This document shows, in pieces, positions 7,415 to 13,418 of a stretch of 13,418 bases of DNA. Positions within the stretch are counted from its first letter, which is position 1. Each line of letters opens with the position of its first letter. A model generated the notes under the pieces. That model was not told the origin of the DNA. It saw only the letters and a program-made list of their open reading frames with translations, and made no database searches. The translations under genes and the position numbers were made by a program. Source of the stretch: CAZSAT01 sp964604675 (GTDB lineage: Bacteria > Myxococcota_A > UBA796 > CAJQPC01); NCBI GenBank assembly GCA_964604675.1, contig CAZSAT010000166.1, positions 1 through 13,418 on the forward strand. Reading direction: 5' to 3'.

Positions 7415-7756
7415 ATGGCACGCCTCGGCATCATCCCCAGCCTCCCCGGCGCCCACGAGCCCACCTTCCTGACGGCCGACGCCCGCGTGTTGTCGCTGGA
7501 CCGGCTGATCTTCGACGTCGTCGAGGAGATGGTCCTCGACGGTGTCCCGGTGAGTCCGTATGTGTGCAAGTGCGCGGTGCAGAGCGCCCGTCAGCGGCTC
7601 GTCAACGACGCCGAGGTCGACCTCGCCACGCTGTCGGACCAGGTGCGGCAGGACCTCCGACGCAACAGGGTGCTCCTGACGCCGCACCATGTCACCGAGA
7701 TCCTGAAGATCTACGGAGGGCTCATCGCGAGCCTCGGAATCGTCGCGGCACGCTGA
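7415..7756 (+). CDS. Small conserved-looking protein of unknown function (113 aa)
   Basis: I do not recognise this family. The product is about 12.5 kDa, soluble and largely helical in appearance, with no signal peptide or membrane segment. It has a hydrophobic N-terminal stretch (MARLGIIPSL), an acidic helix LDRLIFDVVEEMVLDG (about 28-43), then VSPYVCKCAVQSARQRL with two cysteines (CxC, 51 and 53), a charged region DLATLSDQVRQDLRRN, and a C-terminal helix LTPHHVTEILKIYGGLIASLG. Support for a real gene is GGAG 5 nt before ATG, codon use like its neighbours, and a candidate terminator just after the stop. It lies alone between the porin and HU with 79 bp upstream. The CxC pair might bind metal, but two cysteines alone are weak evidence. 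Confidence 0.65.
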   Translation: MARLGIIPSLPGAHEPTFLTADARVLSLDRLIFDVVEEMVLDGVPVSPYVCKCAVQSARQRLVNDAEVDLATLSDQVRQDLRRNRVLLTPHHVTEILKIYGGLIASLGIVAAR

Positions 7757-7766
7757 GATCCGCCCC

Positions 7767-7790
7767 ACGACGGCGATCGCGTCCGTTTTT
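7767..7790 (+). terminator. Candidate intrinsic terminator after the 113-residue gene
   Basis: ACGACG (7767-7772) pairs with CGT-C-CGT (7780-7786), six base pairs with one bulged C around a 7-nt loop, and runs straight into five Ts (7786-7790). It lies 10 bp after the stop codon and before the HU leader. The stem is short for so GC-rich a genome, so it is moderate evidence only. Confidence 0.4.
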
Positions 7791-7793
7791 CCC

Positions 7794-7821
7794 TTGTCGA
7801 ACGCGTCTGGACCCGTAAAGG
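7794..7821 (+). promoter_or_regulatory. Weak candidate promoter for HU
   Basis: TTGTCG (7794-7799) is followed after 16 bp by TAAAGG (7816-7821), the most sigma70-like pair between the preceding gene and HU. The -10 match is poor. If real, the HU messenger would start near 7828 and carry a leader of about 70 nt containing the two hairpins described separately. Confidence 0.2.
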
Positions 7822-7830
7822 GCCAGGTGT

Positions 7831-7847
7831 CGACGAATTCCACGTCG
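7831..7847 (+). promoter_or_regulatory. Inverted repeat in the HU leader (first hairpin)
   Basis: CGACG (7831-7835) and CGTCG (7843-7847) are complementary around a 7-nt loop, with one more G-C pair possible beyond a T/T mismatch. It could be an RNA hairpin near the 5' end of the HU messenger or a DNA operator half-site pair. No known motif was recognised. Confidence 0.25.
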
Positions 7848-7860
7848 TCAAGCGTTCCCT

Positions 7861-7875
7861 GGGGGATCATCCCCC
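7861..7875 (+). promoter_or_regulatory. Perfect inverted repeat just upstream of the HU ribosome-binding site
   Basis: GGGGGATCATCCCCC is a perfect 15-bp inverted repeat (7-bp arms, one central base). As RNA it would fold as five G-C pairs closing an AUCAU loop. It ends 11 nt before the AGAAGGA ribosome-binding site (7887-7893) of HU, a position suited to control of translation, transcript stability or repressor binding. Confidence 0.4.
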
Positions 7876-7900
7876 GCGATTGCAGAAGAAGGAAACCAAC

Positions 7901-8185
7901 GTGAACAAGAAGCAGCTCAGCGCCGCCCTCGCCGCCTCCACCGACCTCTCCCAGGTCCAGGCCGCGAGCATCGTCAACACCCTGTTCGACGCCGAGAGCG
8001 GCATCATCGCTGCCGAGCTCAAGGGCGGCGGCAAGGTGACCATCCCCGGCTTCGGCACCTTCAACGTGAAGACCCGTGCCGCTCGGACCGGCACCAACCC
8101 GTCCACGGGTGCCAAGATGAACATCCCCGAGCGCAACCACGTCGCCTTCAAGGCTGGCAAGGTGCTCAAGGACAGCGTCGCCTGA
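7901..8185 (+). CDS. hup: HU-family nucleoid DNA-binding protein
   Basis: A 94-residue protein, the usual HU length, that binds and bends DNA without strong sequence specificity as a dimer in the nucleoid. Two N-terminal helices (NKKQLSAALAAS and QAASIVNTLFDAE) are followed by the signature IPGFGTFNVKTRAARTGTNPSTGAKMNIP and VAFKAGKVLKDSV. The saddle is formed by GFGTF, and the DNA-clasping arm carries RxGxNPxTG with the intercalating proline. GTG at 7901 is chosen as start because AGAAGGA lies 7 nt upstream and the product then begins with the classic M-N-K. A TTG at 7880 would add seven unrelated residues and bury that site. HU rather than IHF is favoured by the overall sequence, but a family subtype cannot be fixed. 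A strong hairpin follows the stop. Confidence 0.95.
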   Translation: MNKKQLSAALAASTDLSQVQAASIVNTLFDAESGIIAAELKGGGKVTIPGFGTFNVKTRAARTGTNPSTGAKMNIPERNHVAFKAGKVLKDSVA

Positions 8186-8203
8186 GGCGCCTCTGTTCGA
8201 CCT

Positions 8204-8233
8204 CGGGAGCCGGTCCTTCGGGGCCGGCTCTCG
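8204..8233. terminator. UUCG-capped hairpin between convergent HU and glycosyltransferase genes
   Basis: A 13-bp stem (8204-8216 with 8221-8233, including two G-T wobbles) is closed by C(TTCG)G, the extra-stable tetraloop. It lies 18 bp after the HU stop and 12 bp before the stop of the convergent gene. A true T-tract is missing (TCGCTCT follows). It may stop transcription from both sides or protect the HU messenger 3' end. Confidence 0.65.
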
Positions 8234-8245
8234 TCGCTCTGTGGC

Positions 8246-8740
8246 TCATCCCAACAGCGTCTCGCAGAGCACGTCGAGCTTCTCGGCGAACGCCACGGCC
8301 CGTTGCCGGCCGCCTTCGTTGGCCGGAAGCCCCGCCGCCAGCACGGCGTGACCGGCCAGCACCGCCTCGAGCTCCGCGATGTCGATGACGACGAGCACGC
8401 GATCGCTCAGCCGCTGAGCGAAGCGGACCTGGTGGTCGTCCACGTGTTCGCCGAAGCCGCTCTGGCGCGGCACGACCACGGGAACCTTCCCGTGGGCGAG
8501 GGCCTGCATGATGCTTGCCGGGCCACCGTGGGTGATCACGATGCGCGCGTCGGCCATCAGCGACTGCAGCTCGTCGAAGGGCAGCTGCTCGTGGAGCCTG
8601 CACGCGCGCGCCGGGTAGGTCGACCAGCCGCTCTGGATCACGACCTCGTCCTCGATGAGGCCCGCGAGCTTCAGCTCGTCGAGGGCTTGCACGAGGCGGT
8701 TGAACGGGTCCTCGTGGGTGCCGACCGTGCAGAGCACCAT
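8246..8740 (-). CDS. Alg13/PssE-like catalytic subunit of a two-part glycosyltransferase
   Basis: A 164-residue protein matching the C-terminal half of GT-B family 28 transferases, as in Alg13, PssE and Cps14G. Motifs are VGTHEDPFNRL (6-16), HGGPASIMQAL (71-81) for the nucleotide-sugar diphosphate, the VPR segment (90-92) and GEHVDDHQ (97-104), the typical EHxDDHQ block. Such proteins are soluble and work only when held at the membrane by an Alg14-like partner, adding the second sugar to a lipid-linked acceptor. That partner is the gene immediately upstream, whose stop overlaps this start by one base (TGATG). The ribosome-binding site is weak (AGG), consistent with coupled translation. Donor and acceptor sugars cannot be told from sequence. 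Confidence 0.9.
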   Translation of the reverse strand: MVLCTVGTHEDPFNRLVQALDELKLAGLIEDEVVIQSGWSTYPARACRLHEQLPFDELQSLMADARIVITHGGPASIMQALAHGKVPVVVPRQSGFGEHVDDHQVRFAQRLSDRVLVVIDIAELEAVLAGHAVLAAGLPANEGGRQRAVAFAEKLDVLCETLLG

Positions 8741-9204
8741 CAGAGCACCTGCCCGAGGTTCCGGGCCTCTGGGTAGAAGGTGCGCTGGTCTTCCCACTGG
8801 ATGACCATCTGGTCGAGCACCGGCTGCACCAGCCGCGAGGTGAGTGGCGAGCTGTCGATCCGGTCGTAGACCTCCACGTACACCGTCTTGCAGCCGAACA
8901 GCAGCTTGCCCACATAGAAGAACGGCACCGCGATGCCCGCACCGTTCGACACGAGCACGTCGGGCCGTTCCCTGGCGAGCACGCGAAGCGCCATGCCGGT
9001 GTTCTTCACCAGGTTCTTGAGCGACCGGTTCGTCGGGAAGTGCCCCCAGTAGGTGCGCTCGTCCTTCAACAGCGACACCGCGTCGGGCTTGTCGAAGCTC
9101 ACCCAGAAGCGCTCGTGGCGGCTCCACCAGGTGTCGAGGCAGTGGATCTGGGCGAGGTGGCCGCCCGAGCTGCAGACGATGCCGATCTTGTAGCGCTTCT
9201 TCAT
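8740..9204 (-). CDS. Alg14/PssD-like membrane-anchoring subunit of a two-part glycosyltransferase
   Basis: A 154-residue protein of the Alg14/PssD/Cps14F type. The glycine-rich GIVCSSGGHLAQ (8-19) opens the Rossmann fold. PDVLVSNGAGIAVPFFYVGKL (81-101) holds the hydrophobic segment that typically lies on the membrane, followed by YVEVYDRIDSSPLTSRLV (109-126), a family-conserved block. It is thought to recruit the catalytic subunit to the membrane and bind the lipid acceptor. GGAG lies 5 nt before ATG. The start overlaps the stop of the upstream glycosyltransferase by four bases (ATGA), and its own stop overlaps the catalytic subunit start, so all three should be made together. Length is normal for the family. 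Confidence 0.9.
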   Translation of the reverse strand: MKKRYKIGIVCSSGGHLAQIHCLDTWWSRHERFWVSFDKPDAVSLLKDERTYWGHFPTNRSLKNLVKNTGMALRVLARERPDVLVSNGAGIAVPFFYVGKLLFGCKTVYVEVYDRIDSSPLTSRLVQPVLDQMVIQWEDQRTFYPEARNLGQVL

Positions 9205-10325
9205 CGGGTCTCCGCCAACACCGTGCGGTAGAGCGCCTCGAAGCGATCGACGGTGGAGGTCCAGCTGTACTCCAGCGCCCTGTCGCGACCGCGGGCACCC
9301 ACGCCGGCGCGGTCGGCGTGATCCCGTGCCTTCAGGATGGTGGCAGCCGCGCGCTCCGCGTCGGAGAAGTCGACGATCCAGCCGTTCTCACCTTCGTTGA
9401 CGAAGTGCCGGAAGGCGCCGATGTCGTTGAGCACGCAAGGGACACCCGCTCCCATCGCCTCGACCACGGAGATGCCGAAGGCCTCGTACTCGCTCGGAAA
9501 GAGCCCGAGCTCTGCGGTGCGAACGGCGTGGTGGAGGTCGTCGAGCGAGACGCGGCCTTCGAAGGCCACCCGGTCGGTGACGCCGAGTCGTCTCGCGTCT
9601 GCGACGAGGCCGTCGACCAGGCCGTCGACAACCTCCGGGCCGATCACACGCGCTGTGAAGGTCCGGTCGTCGATGTCGGCGATGCGCGCGAGCACACGGA
9701 GCAGGTTGCCGATGCCCTTGTGCACGTCCACACGCCCGACCGTGACCCAGCTCCCCGCCGTCGGGCTGTTCGTCATCGGCGCGTAGTCCGCCAGGTCCAC
9801 CGCGTTGCGCGCGAGCTCGCAGCGATCGCTGATCGTCTGGAAGAGCTCGAGATCGTGCTCGCTGGAGCAGAGCACCCGGTCCACACCACGGAGGGTGTTG
9901 CGCGTCATGGTGTGGAACCACAGCTTCTTGGCCTTCGCCGCGAAGGCGGTGTGGAAGAAGCCGCCGTGGGTGGACAGCACCACGGGGCGCTGGTGACGCG
10001 GCTTGTGGAGCACCATCCAGTCGAGCAGGAAGTCCACCGCGTGCACGTGCACCAGGTCGTAGCGGCCGGCAAAGCGATGCGCGCGAGGGGCGAGCGGGTA
10101 GCGCGTGCTGCCGCGGAACGGGATGCGGTAGACGTTCACGCCGTTGTGCGCGCTGTAGGGCGGGTAGTCCGACCCGTCCTCGAAGGAACGGTCGAGGGTG
10201 ACCACGTCACACACGTGGCCCCGTTGCACGAGGTGCTCAGCCAAGCCCTGGGCGATCTTCTCGATCCCGCCCAGGTTCGGCCAGTACACCCGAGACACTT
10301 GCAGGATCCGGAGGGCGTCGGCCAC
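9201..10325 (-). CDS. Glycosyltransferase family 4 (GT-B retaining type)
   Basis: A 374-residue cytoplasmic glycosyltransferase. The N-terminal acceptor domain opens ILQVSRVYWPNLGGIEK (7-23), with the GG loop of GT4 enzymes, then LVHVHAVDF and LSTHGGFFH. The donor domain has GRVDVHKG (197-204), whose Arg and Lys contact the nucleotide-sugar diphosphate, then FEGRVSLDDL and PSEYEAFGISVVEAM, giving the EX7E motif with Glu281 and Glu289. It probably adds a sugar to the lipid-linked surface glycan. GTG at 10325 is chosen because protein similarity begins there. No ribosome-binding site precedes it, and a TATATC box 5-6 nt upstream allows a leaderless transcript. An upstream GTG at 10349 is possible. 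It heads a three-gene unit with overlapping stops and starts. Confidence 0.9.
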   Translation of the reverse strand: MADALRILQVSRVYWPNLGGIEKIAQGLAEHLVQRGHVCDVVTLDRSFEDGSDYPPYSAHNGVNVYRIPFRGSTRYPLAPRAHRFAGRYDLVHVHAVDFLLDWMVLHKPRHQRPVVLSTHGGFFHTAFAAKAKKLWFHTMTRNTLRGVDRVLCSSEHDLELFQTISDRCELARNAVDLADYAPMTNSPTAGSWVTVGRVDVHKGIGNLLRVLARIADIDDRTFTARVIGPEVVDGLVDGLVADARRLGVTDRVAFEGRVSLDDLHHAVRTAELGLFPSEYEAFGISVVEAMGAGVPCVLNDIGAFRHFVNEGENGWIVDFSDAERAAATILKARDHADRAGVGARGRDRALEYSWTSTVDRFEALYRTVLAETR

Positions 10326-10329
10326 GCGG

Positions 10330-10339
10330 CGATATATCG
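10330..10339. promoter_or_regulatory. Palindromic AT-rich box in the divergent polysaccharide-locus promoter region
   Basis: CGATATATCG is the only AT-rich stretch in the 35 bp between the divergent glycosyltransferase and flippase genes. Being palindromic, it offers TATATC as a -10-like box on both strands (10333-10338 plus; 10336-10331 minus). A plus start would fall near 10345, 16 nt before the flippase GTG. A minus start would fall at about 10324-10325, on the glycosyltransferase start codon. No -35 match was found on either side. Confidence 0.4.
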
Positions 10340-10360
10340 GATGCGACACCTCGGAGCATC

Positions 10361-11881
10361 GTGACAGAACGGCGGGAGAACGTGCGGGCCGTCGCCCGAG
10401 GGGGTGGCGTGATGCTCGCCGCGATGGTGGTGGGCCAGGGCCTGCTGCTCGCACACGACATGCAGGTGAACTGGGCGCTGTCGACCGACGCCTACGGCAT
10501 CTACGCCACCTGCCGCCGCGCGATGCTCATCGCCTTCCTCTTCGTGTTCCTGGGCCTCGAGAACGCCGTGATCCGCTACGTCTCCGAGAGCCGGGCCGAG
10601 GGCGACCAGGCCGCTGTGCGCGGCACCTGGCGGGCGGCACAGCTCGCCAGCCTGCTCGGTGGTGTCGCCGCGGCGGCGGTGCTCTGGCTGGGCGCCGGCA
10701 CGGTCGCCGAGGTGATGTCGCCGGGGGAGCCGCGCCTCGCGGGCGCGCTCCGTGTGCTGTCGCTCGCGCTTCCGCTCGCGGCGATCCGCATGATGGCGAC
10801 CTCGGCGACCCAGGGGCTCCTGGTCATGTGGCCCAAGGCGCTCATCCTCCAGGTCGCGTGGCCGGCGGTGAACATCGTCGGGGTCTACGTGCTCGCGGTG
10901 GCGATGGGGCAGGGACTCGACGGCGTGTTGACCGCCTACGACCTGTCCATGGCCGTGGGCGCCGTGCTCGCCCTCTGGACCCTCTACAGGCTGCGACCGG
11001 ACGCGATGGATCCGCGGGAACCGTCGCGGCCCATGTTGCGTCCGCTGGCGGTCATGGCCCTGCCGCTCTGGATCTACACCCTGGTCAACGCGCTCTACAT
11101 GTGGGCGGATCAGCTGTTGCTGGCGCGGATCGACGGCATGGAGGCCGCGGGCATCTACGGCCCCGTGGCCGCCTTGTCCCCGGTGTTCGGACTGGCCCTG
11201 CACGGCCTCTACGGCATGTTCAGCCCGATGATCGCGACGCTCTGCAAGCAGGGAGACCGCGACGAGCTCCAGGGGCTCTTCATCACGGTGACGCGCTGGA
11301 CGGTGCTCCTGGTGCTGCCGATGACCGTCGGCACCCTGTTGGCGGCCGAGAGCGTGGTCGGGGTCTGGCCCTCTGGTCGCATGGAGGCGGTGCCGGCCAT
11401 GCGCATCATGGCGCTCGCCCAGCTGATCGCCGTGGTGGGGGGGAGCGCACAGTACGTGCTCGTGATGTCGGGCAACCAATGGCAGGTGGTGTGGGGCGGG
11501 GTGCCGACCATCTTCGTGAACCTCGCCCTCAGCTACACGCTGATCCCGCGCTACGGTGCCACCGGAGCAGCGCTCGCCTACGGCGGTGCGATGTGCTTCA
11601 CCACGGCGGTCTCGCTGGCCCAGGTGCGGTGGTTCGTGAAGATCCGACCCCTGGGCTGGAGCATGCTGGGGCCCTTGATGGCCATGGTGCCGGCGGCTGC
11701 TGTGGGCGCTGCCGTGGCGCACTGGCTGCCCGAGCTCCCCAGCATCGTCGAGGTGGCCCTGGTCGGGCTGCCGCTCGGCCTGGTCTACGCCGGTGCGCTG
11801 AAGCTGGTCGGGCTGCACGCTGACGACGAGGTCGTGCTCGAGGCGGTGACCACCAAGATCCAGGCGAAGCTCGGGCGATGA
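10361..11881 (+). CDS. Polysaccharide flippase of the Wzx/MATE-like superfamily
   Basis: A 506-residue integral inner-membrane protein with about fourteen hydrophobic segments (about 15-31, 53-69, 93-112, 128-147, 160-181, 189-208, 229-246, 262-285, 309-328, 348-368, 377-395, 399-422, 433-453, 462-483). Length and segment number fit MOP-superfamily flippases that move lipid-linked oligosaccharides to the periplasmic face. Typical features include an early AYGIYATCRRAMLIAFLFV region, ALYMWADQLLLARIDGMEAAGIYGP at the start of the second half, and PRYGATGAALAYG near helix 12. It faces the three glycosyltransferase genes divergently and overlaps the downstream glycosidase-like gene by four bases (ATGA). 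The start is GTG with GGAG 4 nt upstream. The exact substrate is not readable. Confidence 0.9.
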   Translation: MTERRENVRAVARGGGVMLAAMVVGQGLLLAHDMQVNWALSTDAYGIYATCRRAMLIAFLFVFLGLENAVIRYVSESRAEGDQAAVRGTWRAAQLASLLGGVAAAAVLWLGAGTVAEVMSPGEPRLAGALRVLSLALPLAAIRMMATSATQGLLVMWPKALILQVAWPAVNIVGVYVLAVAMGQGLDGVLTAYDLSMAVGAVLALWTLYRLRPDAMDPREPSRPMLRPLAVMALPLWIYTLVNALYMWADQLLLARIDGMEAAGIYGPVAALSPVFGLALHGLYGMFSPMIATLCKQGDRDELQGLFITVTRWTVLLVLPMTVGTLLAAESVVGVWPSGRMEAVPAMRIMALAQLIAVVGGSAQYVLVMSGNQWQVVWGGVPTIFVNLALSYTLIPRYGATGAALAYGGAMCFTTAVSLAQVRWFVKIRPLGWSMLGPLMAMVPAAAVGAAVAHWLPELPSIVEVALVGLPLGLVYAGALKLVGLHADDEVVLEAVTTKIQAKLGR

Positions 11882-13418
11882 TGGCGCTGTTTGCCTCGGT
11901 GGCGCTGGCCTTCGTACCCGACCATCGGTGCCTCGGAAGCGCCGAGGACCCAGGTCCACGGGTGGTGGTCGAGGCGCCGTCGGAGGGGTCCGACTGCATC
12001 ATCGTCTCGCCCGACGAGGCGCTGGAGATCCCCTTGTCTGGCACCGCAACCGGCCTGGCGCTGCGTTGGTCGCGCTTTGCGCCCGCGGGTGCCCACGACA
12101 CCGCGGCCACGCTCACGGTGCGGTACGCGGACGGGCATGAGGAGGTCACGCGAGCCACGCAGGGCCTGCACGTCTGGCCCTGGTGGATGGCCCAGACCAC
12201 GCCGTGGGCCTGGTCGGAGCCGCTCGGGCGCGCCGTCGACGGTCAGGCCGTGAGCGTGGCGGTGCACGTCCTCGGCACCGACGCCGAGCGCGAGCTCGCC
12301 TCGCTGACGGTGCACAGCCGGGCGCATGACCTCGCGCTCTTCGAGGTGCAGACGCTGGAGGGGGACGCCCGACTGGCCCCGCAGCGCGATCTGCCCGGCG
12401 CGGACTGGACACCCTTCACGATCCCCTCCCTCCACGCGGGCCCGTCGATGCCGGTCGGGGCCCGTGCCGGCAGCGATGGGCGCCTGGAAGCCTGCGGTGA
12501 GGACCTCTGCTTCGGCAGCGGTGCTCAGGCTCGTCTCTGGGGCATCAACCTGGTGGGGGATGGCGCGCTGCCGCCGCTCGAGCGCGCCGACCGCTACGCC
12601 GACGAGCTCGCCCGAGCGGGCTTCAACCTCGTTCGGCTGCACCACCTGGATCGTCCGGGCCAGGCGAGCGTGCTGCACCCGGACCGTGGTCGCGGGGGCC
12701 CCTTGCTGGACCCCGAGGCCGTCGATCGCCTGGACCGCTTCGCCGCCGCGCTGCTGGAGCGGGGCGTGTACCTCGTGCTCGAAGGGCCCACGGCGCGGGT
12801 GTTGCGCGCATCGGAAGCCCAGGACGTGATCGGTGCGCCCCCCGGCCTCAAGCACCTGCCGGCGTTCCAGGACGACTTCCAGGCCGCCTACCTGGACTGG
12901 TTCGACGCCCTGTACGATCGAGTGAACCCGTACACCGGACAGCGGTGGCTCGACGACCCCGGCGTGGCCTGGGTCGAGCTCGCCAACGAGTCCTCCCTGG
13001 TGGCGGCTTGGCTGGGAGGGCAGCTGGAGAGCCTCCAACCGGCGCACCGGCAGGCCCTGGACGCCCGCTGGAACGCGTGGCTTCGCGCTCGCTACGTCGA
13101 CGACGACGCCCTGGCGGCGGCCTGGGTCGGCTCAGCCCATCCCGGGCTTGCCCTCGGCGAGTCGATGCTCCTCGACAGCGTCGCGCGCGACCCCACGGTG
13201 CGGGGCTTCACCAGCGCCTGGCCCGCGCGACGAAGCCGGGATCTGTACCGCTTCTACGCCGAGCTCGAGCTCGCGTGGCTCAGCTCGGTCGAACACCACC
13301 TGCGCGCCGCCGAGTACACGGGGCTGATCAACGGGACCATGCTCTGGGGGCGCCCTCAGAGCGACCGCCTGCAGCAGGGCTTCGACGTGAGCGACCTGCA
13401 CGTCTACCTGGACATGGT
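11878..13418 (+). CDS. Exported clan GH-A glycosidase-like protein (3' end outside the window)
   Basis: An open frame of 513 codons runs off the window. The N-terminus MMALFASVALAFVP is a short signal-like segment. Residues 25-215 form a beta-rich module before a TIM-barrel-like domain. Barrel landmarks of clan GH-A (GH5-like) are WGINLVGDG (221-229), LARAGFNLVRLHHLD (244-258), WVELANES (365-372) with Glu371 at the position of the acid/base glutamate at the end of strand 4, and SDLHVYLDM (505-513), resembling the conserved H-x-Y of strand 6. The nucleophile glutamate would lie beyond the edge. It is probably a glycosidase or lyase acting on the glycan made by this locus, or a non-catalytic relative. 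The start overlaps the flippase stop (ATGATGG, two possible ATGs at 11878 and 11881), with only a weak ribosome-binding site. Confidence 0.75.
   Translation, partial: MMALFASVALAFVPDHRCLGSAEDPGPRVVVEAPSEGSDCIIVSPDEALEIPLSGTATGLALRWSRFAPAGAHDTAATLTVRYADGHEEVTRATQGLHVWPWWMAQTTPWAWSEPLGRAVDGQAVSVAVHVLGTDAERELASLTVHSRAHDLALFEVQTLEGDARLAPQRDLPGADWTPFTIPSLHAGPSMPVGARAGSDGRLEACGEDLCFGSGAQARLWGINLVGDGALPPLERADRYADELARAGFNLVRLHHLDRPGQASVLHPDRGRGGPLLDPEAVDRLDRFAAALLERGVYLVLEGPTARVLRASEAQDVIGAPPGLKHLPAFQDDFQAAYLDWFDALYDRVNPYTGQRWLDDPGVAWVELANESSLVAAWLGGQLESLQPAHRQALDARWNAWLRARYVDDDALAAAWVGSAHPGLALGESMLLDSVARDPTVRGFTSAWPARRSRDLYRFYAELELAWLSSVEHHLRAAEYTGLINGTMLWGRPQSDRLQQGFDVSDLHVYLDM

Noticed and set aside
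7880..7900. TTG at 7880 as the start of HU
   Set aside because: It would add seven residues not seen in HU proteins and overlap the good AGAAGGA site that serves GTG 7901.
10136..11959. A 607-codon minus-strand frame across the flippase
   Set aside because: Antisense to a clear multi-helix membrane protein. The product is His/Arg/Gly-rich low-complexity sequence without a family match.
11785..13047. A 420-codon minus-strand frame opposite the glycosidase-like gene
   Set aside because: The + strand frame has a signal segment, barrel motifs and coupling to the flippase. The minus frame has no recognisable motif.

Overview
The window is high-GC, densely coded DNA from a Gram-negative bacterium. 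Two exported lipoproteins (one with a Gly-Gly-Asp linker behind its lipobox), an outer-membrane porin and very high third-position GC suggest a myxobacterium-like lineage (Myxococcota or former Deltaproteobacteria). That placement is inference; no rRNA or other phylogenetic marker is present. No tRNA, CRISPR array, insertion sequence or gene-free stretch over 300 bases was seen.

Left part (1-763, + strand): the 3' end of thioredoxin reductase (trxB), overlapped by a histidine-phosphatase-family gene. A three-gene minus-strand block then reads leftward from 6242 to 753. It holds a large exported PHP-domain (CehA/McbA-like) lipoprotein, a lipoprotein that is a clear homologue of animal-type peptidylarginine deiminase (PAD), and an exported HEAT-repeat protein whose start overlaps the PAD stop. 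The block collides tail-to-tail with the phosphatase, sharing 11 bp. Divergent from its head, across about 50 bp, is an OprP/OprO-like porin.

Middle part (7336-8245): a 113-residue protein of unknown family, a candidate terminator, and a nucleoid HU protein preceded by a leader with two hairpins. A strong UUCG-capped hairpin separates HU from the next, convergent gene set.

Right part (8246-13418): a cell-surface polysaccharide locus in two divergent transcription units sharing a 35-bp spacer that contains the palindrome CGATATATCG. Leftward lie a family-4 glycosyltransferase, then an Alg14-like membrane anchor and an Alg13-like catalytic subunit (the PssD/PssE, Cps14F/Cps14G type of split glycosyltransferase), all with overlapping stop/start codons. 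Rightward lie a Wzx/MATE-like flippase and an exported clan GH-A glycosidase-like protein cut by the window edge. Together these could build a lipid-linked glycan, flip it across the inner membrane and trim it outside.

The most unusual item is the PAD homologue. It keeps the Asp, His, Asp and Cys catalytic residues and several calcium-site residues of vertebrate protein-citrullinating enzymes, is predicted to be lipid-anchored outside the cytoplasm, and is translationally coupled to a HEAT-repeat protein. This makes a candidate bacterial protein-citrullination module.
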